Source: Megamerina dolium (taxonomy: Eukaryota > Arthropoda > Insecta > Diptera > Megamerinidae). From it: DNA of 64,000 bases. The stretch spans positions 47,777,640 through 47,841,639 of the forward strand of contig OY978526.1 of NCBI GenBank assembly GCA_963854835.1, written 5' to 3'. Below are positions 1 through 10,904 of the stretch, piece after piece. Position numbers and translations under genes: made by a program. The notes below the pieces were generated by a model that did not search any database, had not been told where the DNA came from, and worked only from the letters and a program-made list of their open reading frames with translations. Positions within the stretch are counted from its first letter, which is position 1, and each line of letters starts with the position of its first letter.

Positions 1-1
1 A

Positions 2-54
<53 letters not shown>

Positions 55-60
55 ATATGT
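1..60. repeat. (TA)n microsatellite at window edge
   Basis: Near-perfect alternating TA with a few TG interruptions. It probably continues outside the window. It is one of seven TA tracts here, most of which sit at transposon borders. Confidence 0.9.
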
Positions 61-224
61 ATAAAATTTTGCAAAACCTTGCTGCTGCAAATTCGATCTG
101 AAAATGATAAGACAATAAAAGAAAGAAAACAAATCTTCCAATAAAAATTCAGAACAGAGCTTGACCTAATTGTTGATGCACCGAAATCCCCGATAGCAAC
201 AGAATCCATGGAAATACAAGCAGA

Positions 225-625
225 AGGTTTTTTGCTGATTTCGGATTATCCACATTTATTACTGGCACTAATAAAAATCATATAGGGAGATTCGCTATTG
301 TGTTGAAGGCGATTTCAAATGGGTATGCAATTACCATAGATAAATTTGGCCACTTATTTTCATGATACAGCAACTTTTAACATACAATTATATACATGAG
401 ATGCGATGTCCCCGACAGTCCACAAAGTACTTATTTATGGGCCCGTAATTACCGAGCATGCTTTACTTCCAATAGGTATGTTGTCGGAAGAGGCTGAAGA
501 GGCCAGAAACAAATATTTTCGCAAATTTAGAGAAAACTTTTCAAGAAAATTTTCTCACAAGGAAGCAGCATAGATATCTTAAATAGCCTGCTTGTGGCTT
601 CTGAAATTCATATTTTTGAAATGTA
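225..625 (+). pseudogene. Decayed fragment of an uncharacterised TE-type protein
   Basis: Translation of about 225-400 and of the short ATG-started ORF 406-573 (55 codons) gives a continuous block. It includes the motif LLPIGMLSEEAEEARNKYF, followed about 20 codons later by DILNSLLVASE. I associate this block with uncharacterised multi-copy insect proteins, probably from a DNA transposon, but cannot name the family. A stop near 355 and a stop at 571-573 break the frame, so it is not functional. Basis: the conserved-looking block is seen; the family relation is recalled and uncertain. Confidence 0.45.
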
Positions 626-1039
626 GGAGTGTTTATTTTCCTTTATAAAATACTAATATCTTTGGTATAAAATTGCAGAGGCGCAAATAACATTTAGATA
701 GGAAGTAGGCGTGTCCTTCATCCTATATTGATAAAACTTCACCAAACCGCTAATAACACCAAGAAATGGAGTCCTTCATATTTTGTCTGTTTTTTTCAGT
801 CAAATACCCCATAGTGCATTGGATGAAAATTATGTTTTTTTTTTTTAAAATAAAATGAAATTTATACTTGATTGGATTCTGAGCGTATCTTTTTTTGATG
901 AAGGTACGACTGTATATTTATGTATAAAACAATGTTACGTAGCACAAGAGAATCTGTGATTTGTTAGGTTCATGTACGAGTAGTTTTTTTAAACAATATT
1001 GATTCAAATGATTTCGTTTGATCAATGTCAAATATGCAC
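626..1039. other. AT-rich interval, no feature seen
   Basis: No coding similarity, terminal inverted repeat or tandem structure was recognised. Confidence 0.5.
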
Positions 1040-1760
1040 TACGGTTTGGATGTCCAATCCTGAAAAAAGTCGCAAAATTCTATAAAAAGCAGGTGAAAAT
1101 CCACATATAGAAGCTCAACATTGCTGAGAAATATGTTTCAAATCATTTGCATTCGGCTAAATTCGTCAAGAAGCTCGATAAGTGGATTCCACATGAAGGG
1201 AATGAACAACATTTACCCGTCTGCATTTGCGGATGCTTCTGAAACACGTGGTCACCGCTGAAGAGAAATTGATCGTGTTCGGCAGTGTGCAGCTAAACGG
1301 GCGTGGATGAAGCGATCAGATACGCTAGTGAAAATTGCAAAGCCAGGATTGCCAGAATGTCCTTTTTTTGGGAGGAATGAAAGAGAGTCATCCATTATGA
1401 CCAGTTCCAGCCTAGCCTAACAATCGATTCGAAGCCCTAATGTGAGCATTCTGATGGACAACGTGAGGCCACATACAGCATTAGTGACCCGTGGAAACTG
1501 TTGGAGCTTGGTTGAGAAGTTTTGGTCCATCCACCACAAAATGCTGACGTTGTATCTTCATACTACCATCTATTCTAGTCGCTAGAAAACTCCCTGCGGG
1601 AAAAAAGTTGCAGTGTAAAAATTACTTCGGCCAGATTCCACAGGATTTCAAGAAGATGGAATAGTGGATCTAGGCAGAAGATGACGAAAGGTGATCAAAC
1701 AAATGGCCAATACCGGTGAAACTGAAGGAATTGAACATTTTCTTAGGACTTACTATTGGA
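1040..1760 (+). mobile_element. Degenerate mariner transposase remnant
   Basis: Broken frames show mariner landmarks in the right order. First comes LDKWIPHE before the first catalytic block, then KRAWMKRSDT followed by AKPGLP, then the second-aspartate block LMDNVRPHTALV. The last is a damaged VHPP block where the third catalytic aspartate of D,D34D mariners should lie. Stops and frameshifts interrupt every section. No terminal inverted repeats were found, so the limits are approximate. This is an old dead copy, more diverged than the mariners at 19770 and 62290. Confidence 0.75.
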
Positions 1761-1857
1761 AGTTTCTTCGTGACTATGTGAAGGTAACAAAATGAGTATC
1801 AATCTGACAAGGCGATAACATTCTCAAATCAAAACAAATACCTCGAAGCGTGTTCCA

Positions 1858-2060
1858 ATTGTCCTTGGCGCAGAAGCACTGAGAACCTTCAACGAGCTTA
1901 AAAGAACATTGATTTCATCCGAGTTGTTCACCTTTCCCGATTTTGAAAACACTTTCAACCTTATAACTGACGCCTCGGACTAATCGATATTAAAGGTGAA
2001 ACCAAAGGTTTATCATCTCTACAGCTACAGGACTTGACAAAATGAAGGAGTAAGATGCAG
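1858..2060 (+). mobile_element. Ty3/gypsy pol fragment (RT/RNase H junction)
   Basis: The frame beginning near 1866 reads as the end of a Ty3/gypsy reverse transcriptase and start of RNase H. It shows F.ELKRTLISSELFTFPDF and, after a short spacer, LITDASD, which corresponds to the TDAS motif carrying the first RNase H aspartate. A stop directly follows at about 1981 and the similarity fades. It is an isolated internal fragment with no LTRs. The family assignment rests on motif recognition only. Confidence 0.6.
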
Positions 2061-2094
2061 CCGATTTTAATATTCCACTCGAGTTCAAAAATCT

Positions 2095-2490
2095 GTTTTA
2101 AGGGACTGTAGTAGTAATAGTAGTAGTATTGATTTCAAATTTTACAACTTTTATTTAGTTTCTTAAATATAACAAATGTTTATCTAAATTACAAAAAATA
2201 ATGTACAACATTGACATAAAGTATCGTTTGTGAAATAAAATGAATCCTTTAATTGTTAGGAGCCTCCATTTTATTCAATTATATGGGTTTTCCTGTATAC
2301 TAATGCATCCTTTAAAAACCCAACTATATTTTTCCAATCTGAACCCTGTTTGCAATTCAAAATATAAATGATTTTATCTTCTATTAAAGTTAAATACAAA
2401 ATTGTGAAATGGAAGGAGGAGCCCTACAGGCGAGAAATGGGGTTACAGACTCAAAATTTTGTACCACCAATTTAGACCCATAGGGCTATC
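2095..2490. other. AT-rich interval with a short (TAG)n run
   Basis: A short TAG/TAA triplet run lies near 2108-2130. Otherwise no gene or element was recognised. Confidence 0.5.
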
Positions 2491-2494
2491 ACAT

Positions 2495-2680
2495 GGCAAA
2501 ATAGACAAGAGGTCAGGACAACTCAATTGACGTTGGCAAAAATCCAGAGATTCATATGCTTAACTAGGGCAATGATGACATCTCACACTGTAGCGCTAGA
2601 AGTAATCTTACACATTATTCTAGGAAGAAATAGCAGAAGCAACTACAATAAGGATGGCGGGAGATGAATCAATGACCGGG
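2495..2680 (+). mobile_element. Non-LTR retrotransposon fragment, post-RT region
   Basis: An uninterrupted short frame reads LAKIQRFICL, then TVALEVILHIILG. This matches the VQR-x-ACL-xITGA-x-TTP-xx-ALEVLL segment that follows the RT domain in R1/LOA/Jockey-type LINEs, and resembles the same segment in the LINE at 50800-51330. No ends were found; it is an isolated fossil. Confidence 0.6.
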
Positions 2681-2999
2681 CCCGCTAAATGGCTATGAAA
2701 CTCAAGAAAGCCTTTTAAAAACTCTCTACTAGATAACCCGCAGGACAAGATTAGTAAGAAATTAAATTCTATGAACCGCTTTGAGAGATGTTTAAGTTAT
2801 AAAAACGAGAAACTTATATGCTACATTTTTCAATTTTTAAAAATTTCGTCGAATGAGCCACAATACTATTCAAATTCATGAAAAGAACAAAGCAATCGAT
2901 GATAAATGATCAACTGAGAAATACCTTTTTGTTTTAATTAAAATTACGACGGACCTTTTCGTAACACAATCGTAGAAGTATCACGAAATAAGGGTGGTA

Positions 3000-3680
3000 A
3001 ATGTTGGGTGATGCGAAGTGTTTAAACACTGATAAGGTGGCTGTTTCCAGCTAGGAACTCTAGCCTCTTCTCATCCATTTTCTGCTCTCACCTGCACGTG
3101 GTGCCCCCTGTTTATCCTAGCAACATCACATGAGATTGGGTAACTAACCCCAGTGGATTGTCTGGTAGGAGGCAGACGAGAGTTAGAAGACCGTCACTGA
3201 AGATGTTCAGCAACGCGCGCAGGGAGTAAACCCTCTTAGTATAAAAACAATCCCTAACCCAGGGTTATATGCGACCCGTGCCCAGTGGGTGAATTTTGCA
3301 ACCAGGTGATTACATTAGGCTGTCTTTGCACGGAGCCATCCTGATACCAGGTCGCCTCAGGACGTAACGGTGGCCTTTCCATGATATGGGGCGCTGCCAT
3401 GGTTGGCCGGAGATTTCCCCGTTTATCCTCTTTGGTCGTCGCATATGGTGACTTGTCACTGTATGCAGCCCTGCCTTCTCTGAGAGATGGCGGGGTAGAC
3501 GATCGGATACCGTGACGGACAGACGGAGGGGGTTGGTACCACCTCGGAGAAGGATCTCTTGGCTTGTAGCCAGGAGACGGTTACTGGTGAGGTTGTGGGT
3601 ACAGCACACTAGTAAAAAATCAACCAGATAAAACCGCTGGGGCCAAGGGGTCAAAGCGTAACTTAAAACAGCTATCCTTG
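3000..3680 (+). mobile_element. LOA-like LINE, probable 5' UTR and start of ORF1
   Basis: This GC-richer stretch precedes the recognised ORF1 and has no open frame of its own that looks coding. Its position directly upstream of ORF1, and its base composition unlike the AT-rich flank, suggest the LINE's 5' untranslated region. The 5' boundary near 3000 is approximate, and no target-site duplication could be matched with the 3' end near 9011. Confidence 0.5.
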
Positions 3681-4330
3681 CATAAGCAGTACCAGCGGGC
3701 TTTGCATATCCTCGGTAGGATACGCAAAAACAAGGCCGCTGGTACTGTTCATCCAAAAAATGAGGCCGTCAAGGTCAGGTATGGGAAAGTGGTCCAAGAT
3801 TACAAGGAGTACTTGGCCAAAAAACCAAGGGAAACCGAGGCGACGAAGCGAAATCTGTCTCATGATGAATCCGGGGAGGCGCCTAGAAATGGCCGACGGA
3901 AGCAGTGGTGCTGTTCGTCCACCAAAAATTACTACTAAACCACGTAGCTACAACGAGGTAGCACGTGATCACTTGCAGATCGCGTTGGTGGATGAGACCA
4001 CTGGCCGCGAGAAGCCTGTGCTGGACAAGTGGGGCGAAATCGAGGCACAGCTGTCTCGAATCGTCGTCGATCACGTAATGGCAAACCCGGTGGTGGGTGA
4101 GCCACCACGTTTCGACTCAGCGGAGGTTGACCAAGGTTATAGGGTACCAAACATGGAGTTTGATAGCAACCAGCTGATTGAGTATCTGCAGGTGCATAAT
4201 CACGCTATCCCGATGACTGACTGGTCAGTCATCAAAGCGGAGGCTCCGCAAAAGAATAATGCTTCGTTCCTCATTACAAAAGAGAGCGTCGAACCTCCAG
4301 AAAAAACGAAAAATAAACTTTGGAAATAAG
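3610..4330 (+). pseudogene. LOA-like LINE ORF1 (DUF4780-type), frameshifted
   Basis: ORF1 is split over two frames. The first (to about 3935) is a basic Arg/Lys-rich N-terminal segment. The second (about 3945-4328) carries the DUF4780-like domain: IALVDETTGREKPVLDKW, then PPRFDSAEVDQGYRV and ITKESVEPPEKT. This domain marks ORF1 of LOA/R1-type LINEs, where it is thought to act as an RNA-binding chaperone. A homologous, better preserved ORF1 lies on the minus strand at 48161-49371, and a fragment lies at 53796-54035. The frame change around 3935-3945 shows the copy is dead. Confidence 0.7.
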
Positions 4331-4796
4331 GTGGAGGAGAACGTGGATATAGCCATCGTCCAGGAATCCTGGGTGCGGGGCACCGAGTTCAAGGGTCTTC
4401 CTGAGAAGAGCTATAACTTAGTCTATAAACGGATCCAAGGTTGGCCTAGATCATGTATTATAACAAAAAAAAAAACACCTAAATATTTTTCTAACTCCTT
4501 TGCACATTTCACAGGATGTAACGGTTGCTGACCTAGTAGCTAACGGCGTTACACTACGGGTCGTATCGGTATATATGACACACGAAAAACCTGCGCCGCC
4601 TGAAGAAGTTAGCAGACTGGTGAAAGAAAGAGGAGAGGATCCTTCTTCTCGGGTCCGACGCTAATGCCAGGCACGCATTATGGGGCAGCTCCGAGAATAA
4701 TAAACGAGGTGAGCCGTTGCAGAATTTTGTAGTAAACACTAACTTAGTAGTATGTAACAGAGGTGACATCTGTACAAGAAAGCTATTAGGAGCGCC
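4325..4796 (+). pseudogene. LOA-like LINE ORF2, apurinic-type endonuclease part
   Basis: The first frame reads DIAIVQESWVRGTEFKGL, then YNLVYKRIQG, the start of an APE-type endonuclease domain. After a break a second frame gives GSDANARHALWGSSENNKRG and NTNLVVCNRGD, the DxNxxH metal/catalytic region. The end of the endonuclease appears deleted near 4770, because the reading jumps to KAIRSAKKE, the linker before the RT. At 4797 the LINE is cut by the SINE/Jockey insertion and resumes at 6423. The domain is read with confidence; the copy is non-functional. Confidence 0.7.
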
Positions 4797-4807
4797 AAAA
4801 AGGAGGT
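4797..4807 (+). repeat. Target-site duplication (left), AAAAAGGAGGT
   Basis: This 11-bp sequence in the LOA-like LINE recurs exactly at 6412-6422, where the LINE resumes. It marks insertion of the SINE whose tail later received a Jockey LINE. Confidence 0.85.
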
Positions 4808-5170
4808 GGGTGCCGTAGCTCAGTGGTTAGTGTGTTCGCCTTCTGATCAGTAGGTCGTGGTTAGATCCCCGTCTGATGCATAACAAATTTAATATCGGTG
4901 AGATTTTTCTTTCGAATGGTACCCACCATTCGGCAAGCAATTGGCAATTCTTCCGACAGTAACAACTTGCCATGAAAAAGCTTCTAAAAGAACTCTGTGA
5001 CAAAGCTCAGAAAAAGTGATGTCACAAGTGTTCTGCCGTTCGGAGCCGGTTAAAATAAGTAGGTCCCTTCCAATACTATCCAAATTTAAGACGCACAACA
5101 GTAATGCAAGAGAAGCTCGGCCAATGAGCCCTTTGGGTCTTTAAGTGCCACATATTTATTTTTATTATTT
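4808..5170 (+). mobile_element. tRNA-derived SINE
   Basis: The head contains a polymerase III A-box-like TAGCTCAGTGGTTAG and, about 35 bp on, a damaged B-box-like GGTTAGATCCCC. A tRNA-unrelated body follows, with marker strings GGCAAGCAATTGGCAATTC, TTGCCATGAAAAAGCTTCT and GAAGCTCGGCCAATGAGCCC. It ends in a T-rich tail. Six copies of this family occur in the window, at 4808, 20652, 23344, 37346 (minus), 55503 (minus) and 60134. Its 3' tail is occupied by a Jockey LINE, as explained by the nested duplications. Confidence 0.85.
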
Positions 5171-5177
5171 ATTTAAA

Positions 5178-6373
5178 AATCTCAACCAACTGATTCCTCA
5201 ACATCAGTTTGGATTTAGAAAACAGCACGGCACAATAGAACAAGTCCACCGCATTGTAACTCTGATAAGGAACACTTTTGAAGAAAAAAAGTATTGCTCA
5301 GCTGTCTTTCTTGATATCACTCAAGCTTTCGATAAAGTATGGCACGATGGCCTTATTTACAAACTCAAACTATTACTGCCTGCAAATGTCTCCTCATTGC
5401 TTAGTAGCTACCTCACGAAAAGACAATTTCTCGTACATCACAAGGATTACACAACAAATCCATTGGATATTCACGCTGGCGTTCCTCAAGGAAGCGTTTT
5501 GGGTCCCTTACTGTATCTCTTATACACTTCAGATATGCCCAACAATAACTATACATTCATATCGACCTTTGCTGATGATACGGCAATATTGTGCTCTCGC
5601 TCTAACCCCATAGAAGCTACTAAACTCCTGCAGACTCATGTCGATTCTCTCGAAATCTGGCTAGCAAAATGGCGTATAAAAGTCAATGAATCAAAGAGCG
5701 TACATGTAACCTTCACGCTAAGGCTAGATACATGTCCCCCACTTAAAATTAATGGCCAATCAGTTCCACAATGTTCCTCAACAAAGTACTTGGGTATTCA
5801 CCTCGACAGAAGGCTGACATGGAAAAATCACATAGAGGCAAAGAAAACTCAGATCAAGCTTAAAATGAATCAGTTATGGTGGCTGTTACACAAAAGATCA
5901 AAGTTGAATCTTGAATACAAAGTGCTATTATATAAAGCAATCCTGAAACCAATCTGGACTTATGGTATTCAGTTTTGGGGCACCGCATCTCCGTCTAATA
6001 TCGAAAAATTGCAGCGAATACAATCCAAGTGTCTGCGAATTATTGTAAATGCGCCTTGGTATATGAGGAACGTTAACATCCATCGAGATTTAAATGTATC
6101 CACAATTTCTGAGGAAGTTGCAATGTCCTGCAGAAGCTACATTCAAAAATTACACAATCATCCGAATCCCCTTGCTAGGCAATTGTTGCTGAGCAAGGGG
6201 CATCGTCGATTAAAAAGAAAAGACACACTGAATATGCTGTAAAATTGCTACATCTCGCGACTCACCAAATTGTGATGGAACGTAGGGGATATCACATAGT
6301 TTTATTTAGTTTGTAAGATTTTAATACTTATTGTTAGTTTCTTGTATAAGAAAGATTCAATAAAAAAAATAAG

Positions 6374-6408
<35 letters not shown>
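5178..6408 (+). mobile_element. 5'-truncated Jockey LINE, RT C-terminal half plus poly(A)
   Basis: An open frame to 6242 encodes about 355 residues of Jockey-clade reverse transcriptase. It starts inside the domain (HQFGFRKQHGT) and continues through AVFLDITQAFDKVWHDGL, GVPQGSVLGPLLY, the catalytic FADD in STFADDTAIL, and the thumb and C-terminal basic tail. A 3' UTR of about 130 bp ends in a 33-base A run (6376-6408). The same family in near-complete form lies at 15215-19720 on the minus strand and differs at only about five codons in this region. Target duplication ATTTAAAAA occurs at 5171-5179 and 6408-6416. There is no endonuclease or ORF1, so it is a dead-on-arrival copy. Confidence 0.92.
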
Positions 6409-6411
<3 letters not shown>

Positions 6412-6422
6412 AAAAAGGAGGT
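6412..6422 (+). repeat. Target-site duplication (right), AAAAAGGAGGT
   Basis: Exact partner of 4797-4807. It overlaps the inner ATTTAAAAA duplication that flanks the Jockey copy. Confidence 0.85.
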
Positions 6423-8890
6423 CTGGGGAGAATTCTATACGCCTGTTGAATCTAAAAAAGATTCAGCTGGACTGAGCCGTATCCTATCCAAAGACCATTT
6501 GAGCGCTTCTTGGATTAGGAAGCAAGATGAAACTTCGGCGGAAACGGCAGAAGAATCCCTAGAATTACTCATAAATACTCATTTTCTGGGTTGCAGTCAA
6601 TACGAAAAAGTAGTATGACTGAGCGGTGCTCTTACGAGTCACTGCATCTCACAAATGAGATAGTATGGAACGAAAAAATTGCATGGGCAATTAAAAGTTT
6701 TTCACCCTTCAAGTCACCAGGTCAGGATGGGATAATGCCCAAAATGTTGCAGGTAACATTGGACTATGTGCTCCCGTGGCTGGTACAAATCTTCAAAGCG
6801 TGCCTGAACTTAAAATATGTACCTACTAGATGGAGGCTAGTAAAGGTGGCCTTCATACCAAAGGCTGGCAAGAGAAGACAGTAATCAGCGAAGGATTTCA
6901 AACCCATCCGTCTCACCTCCTTTGTATTAAAGACGTTTGAAAGGCTTCTGGATATATACTTAAGGAATTCTCTGTAGAATTCCTTTATAGCCACTGCCCA
7001 ATAATCATACCGAAAGGGGAAGTCAACAGAAACTTCTCTCCATGAGGTAGCGCAAGCAATTGAGGGATCTCTCTACAAAAAACAGTACAGCATGGTGACC
7101 TTCTTGGACATAGAGGGTGCATTCAACAATGTTAGCACAGAATTTATCAAACGCGCTTTGATGGAAATAGGAGTGGACAACTGTGCTACAGATTGGATCA
7201 TTTCTATGCTAGTGACTAGTGCTAACATGGGCAATATCACGATAACAAAGCTAGTAAAAAGGGGAACCCCACAAGGGGGGTGATTACCCTTCTTCCATGT
7301 CTATACGTGATAAACAACATCCTAATAAAACTGAATAGAAGGGGTGTCAAAGCGGTGGCGTATGCCGATAATGTGGTGCTAATGGTGTCAGGACTGTGCC
7401 CTAGCACGATTAGTGGGATCACGCAAAGGACGTTAGACGAGATCAGCCCTTGGGCTTTCAGGTGTGGCTTAAGATAGAACCCGAATAAAACAGAACTGAT
7501 GTTTTTCACTAACAGAATCAAAATACCCCAATTTGACTTGCCTAAACTAAACCATCAAACCTTAACTCTTTCTTCCAGTACTAAATACTTGGGGGTTATT
7601 TTGGACTCCAAGCTTAGCTGGAGGTTAAATACTGAAAACCGGCTAAAGAAGGCTTGCATTGCCCTCTATACCTGTGAAAGTGTAATTGGAAGGAAATGGG
7701 GTCTCCAACCAAAACTTACTTTGTGGATGCACAAAGCGGTTGTACGTCCAATTTTATCGTACGGCTCGGTTGTTTGGTGGAAAGCTTTGGATAAGGCCTA
7801 CACCATTAATGAACATGGCAGTATACAAAGGTCAGCATGTGCAGCGGCAATCGGAGCTATTTATCGTGTTCCGCGGATGCTCTTAATGTTCTGACACATG
7901 TGCTTCCCATTGATATATATATTAAGAAAACGGCAACCATGACTGCAGTGAGGCTAAATGATGCGGGTCACTGGAAGGAGAGAACCTACGGCCATGGATG
8001 CATACTAAGGAGAGAAACGGAATATGCGTCTGACAAGATCGATTACATCATCCCGAAGATGAATTACAATAAGAACTTCAGAGTAGTTTTTCCTTCGAGG
8101 AAGGGCTGGATTAAGGGATTTTTGTTAAACAGCTTCGACACCACAATCTCCACGGACTGCTCCGAAATGGATTGTGGTGTCGGGGCAGGTATATATGGTA
8201 TCCCGAGAGAATGAATATAGACAAGACTGTGCGCCTCCCTAACCTATCTAGCGTATTCCAGGCGAAGGTATTTGCGATTGGGGAAGCTTGTAGGATACTA
8301 ATCACAGACTTCAGACTCAAGCTCAACATAGCTATACTATCGGACAGCCAAACTGCAATTCAGGCCTTGAACTCAGCAGTCACATCCTCCTTTCTAGTGG
8401 AACAAAGCAGAAGGAGTCTCAATACACTCAGCGGGTTTCGGGACACCGGAACACAGAAGGAAACGAAAAAGCCGATGAACTAGCAAGAAGTGGATATTTC
8501 ATGCAAGAGGCTCTTGCAGAAACGATGTTCATACCGCTGAGTGTGGCTAAAAGAGCTATCTACAAATAGCGGATTGCAGGTGGAAAAATCTCACAAATTG
8601 TAAAACTTGTCGAAACCGAAAGACGTCTCTAGACTTACGGCAGTCATTACTAGCTTCTGACTCATCGGAGAACAGGCAGCCAAAATGGGGATGTCCCACA
8701 ACGATTTCTGTCACAGTTGTAACCAAGTGAAGGTAAAGGAAACGGTTTTCCCCTTCCTTTGTAAATGCCCTGCCTTTTGGAAGCAGAGAATGAACACCCT
8801 AGATAAACCACTCTTCAATAACATCGAGGAGTTGGCGGAAATAATCATCAGCGACCTCCTGAGGTTTCTAAACATTACGAACTGCATCTG
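6423..8890 (+). pseudogene. LOA-like LINE ORF2: reverse transcriptase, RNase H, Cys-rich end
   Basis: ORF2 resumes after the nested insertion. The RT spans about 6640-7660 with SPGQDGIMPKML, VTFLDIEGAFNNV, GTPQGG and VAYADNVVLM. The catalytic YADD is mutated to YADN. The post-RT region runs to about 8000. An RNase H domain spans about 8140-8500, with GVGAGIY, EVFAIGEACR (here KVFAIGEACR), LSDSQTAIQAL and a GHRNTEGNEKADELA block split by a frameshift. A terminal Cys-rich segment at 8685-8890 shows CHSCNQV and CKCPAFW. At least six frame changes and stops (for example at 6884, 7283 and 7477) make this a pseudogene. RNase H downstream of RT fits LOA/I-type LINEs. Confidence 0.8.
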
Positions 8891-9011
8891 ACCGTGCTGC
8901 CCACACAAACAACCTAACGAACAGTTGGAAGCGACGATGTGATAACAAAACGGTGCGTAAGCGCTATTTGGACTTATGGATAAGTTACCACTTGAACCAA
9001 CCAACCAACCA
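8891..9011 (+). mobile_element. LOA-like LINE 3' UTR and (CCAA)n tail
   Basis: A short GC-richer 3' UTR follows the ORF2 stop. It ends in three to four CCAA repeats near 8996-9011, after which composition switches to AT-rich flank. The short tandem tail marks the 3' end of the element that starts near 3000. Confidence 0.6.
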
Positions 9012-10250
9012 TCTCGAATTTCAACTATATTATTGCTAGAGAATGTAGGTGGTGTTAACAATACAATTACCATTTTCCAACGCCCTAACTTTATTTTTAG
9101 AGTTTGTACCGCAAAAATTGTATTATGGACCATAGTACAATGTGAGGGAGAAAAGTACGACGCTTTATTATACAAGTATGTATAACAAATTTAGTATAAT
9201 AATTAAACTTAGAGACAAATGCATCCAGCCTTTGTTTTGTTCTAACACTAGAATGTGCGGTGTTATGCATATATTGCATATACTTTCTATATATGTTTGT
9301 ATTTAAACATCAATTATAAAATAGAAATGTTCGCACAGCAGCATTATTGTATGACTTCCACTCATAAAATATGAAATGTTTATTAAATAATACTGGTGTA
9401 CCAAGTGGAAAATGCCTACATTTCTCAGAGAAGGTGTTAGAGTATGTTCACATGCATAGAGTTTCAGGGTATTTTATAAATTAACTATCGGGGTGTTTAC
9501 AATGTTCTCAGTTCAATCATATTTCTCTTATGTTCACACATTTGTTGTACTTCGAGATTCGAATCTGACATATTTATTGTCAAAATAAGGACGATGTGCG
9601 AGAACGTATATAAAATAATTTTATTTCTATAGAAGACAACATGCAAATATGATGATAACCTCACAACCATCGTATATCAAATATGAGAATTCATCAAATT
9701 CATCATAGAATTCTTCCTTAAATTTTTTAATGACATACCAAATTCCATACTAGGAATCGAGCTCACTCACCTACACGTATGCATGCAATTTATTTAATTA
9801 TGCTTTTTAATTCGTTTTATCCATTTTTTTTTTGTAGTAATGGTACGATTACTACTATTACTCCACGCAAATAAATATGAACATAAATGTTCACCACCAC
9901 GGCACTTACCTTTAGTATCAACACTCCATTTGTTTTTCATTCATTTGAATGTACATGGATATATGTGTATTTGTTTTTGTACATAACCAGTGGGGAAAAT
10001 GACGACAATAGTAAGGGAAGAGGTTGTTGTTTTTTGGAGGCTTTTAACTCTATGAAACTTTACTCCTAGAAGAAAGGTCTACTGCACGATGAGATATTTA
10101 CAGAATGTGGATTTCGATCTTCGAGAGAGGCTCCGATATTTACTTACTTAATCCAAAGTTGCACCAGTTTGCATTGTGGTTATTCGCAAAATCTCCAGGC
10201 TAACTTCATTGGTGCTATTAATGCAGTTTTCTTATTATTACATGGATACA
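9012..10250. other. AT-rich interval without recognised gene
   Basis: Short spurious frames only. No TIR, LTR or splice-consistent coding structure was seen. Confidence 0.5.
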
Positions 10251-10254
10251 TAGT

Positions 10255-10800
10255 AAACAAATTTATTGAAAAAAATCATTTTTATTCTTCACTATACATT
10301 TCTTCTAGATCAATAAATTTTTCCCAAAGGCTTTCAATTTTCTTAATATCGTTAAAATCATACGATATTTCTCAAAGTCGGGAAAGTAGGTAGCAGTTTC
10401 AGCAATAAAGTTATCATTTATTGTCAACGTCCTTCATTGCATCTATAGTTTCAAGTCTGAAAACAGAAATTAGATTTTGGTTTGTAATAATTAATGCAAA
10501 TTTCGTCAACAGTTGTACAATCAATAGCTCCAAACATTGTTCTGAACAACGTTAAATACGTTTTATTTTTTGATCCACTGTTAACAAATGCGGCACCCGT
10601 TTTACTACTGAATTTCCGCACACATTCAACTGACATATTTAGACTGTCAGTTATCTCACCAACTCTCAATCTACGATCTGTCGAAATCATTTTATGTATT
10701 TTTATATTTTTTAATGTTGTTACCTTCTTTGGACGACCAGCATTATCTGCTGGTGTACGACCATGTTTGAATACACCTCAACAAATTGTGTCCACCATAA
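10255..10800 (-). mobile_element. Mariner deletion derivative, minus strand
   Basis: Read on the minus strand from about 10780, the frame shows a mariner-type helix-turn-helix: AGRPKKVTTLKNI, then ISTDRRLRVGEITDSLNMS. After a frame change it shows TVDEICINYYKPK, the first catalytic aspartate block (TVDETW in intact families). The sequence then jumps to a C-terminal-like piece (ETATYFPDFEKY, then KLKAFGK), so the second and third catalytic aspartates are missing. Stops interrupt the frame. Ends were not located. Other identity is unlikely because the blocks occur in mariner order. Confidence 0.65.
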
Positions 10801-10904
10801 TATTTATCAAGCACTTTTTTACTTATTATAGTGTTTTTTTCCATAAAAATATAATGCTTAATAAAAACACCAAAACAAAAAAAGTTTTCATCAATAAGTA
10901 AGAT

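Noticed and set aside
4889..5098. Minus-strand frames over SINE copies (also 23443-23631 and 37188-37370)
   Set aside because: They repeat wherever the SINE occurs and reflect SINE sequence, not genes.
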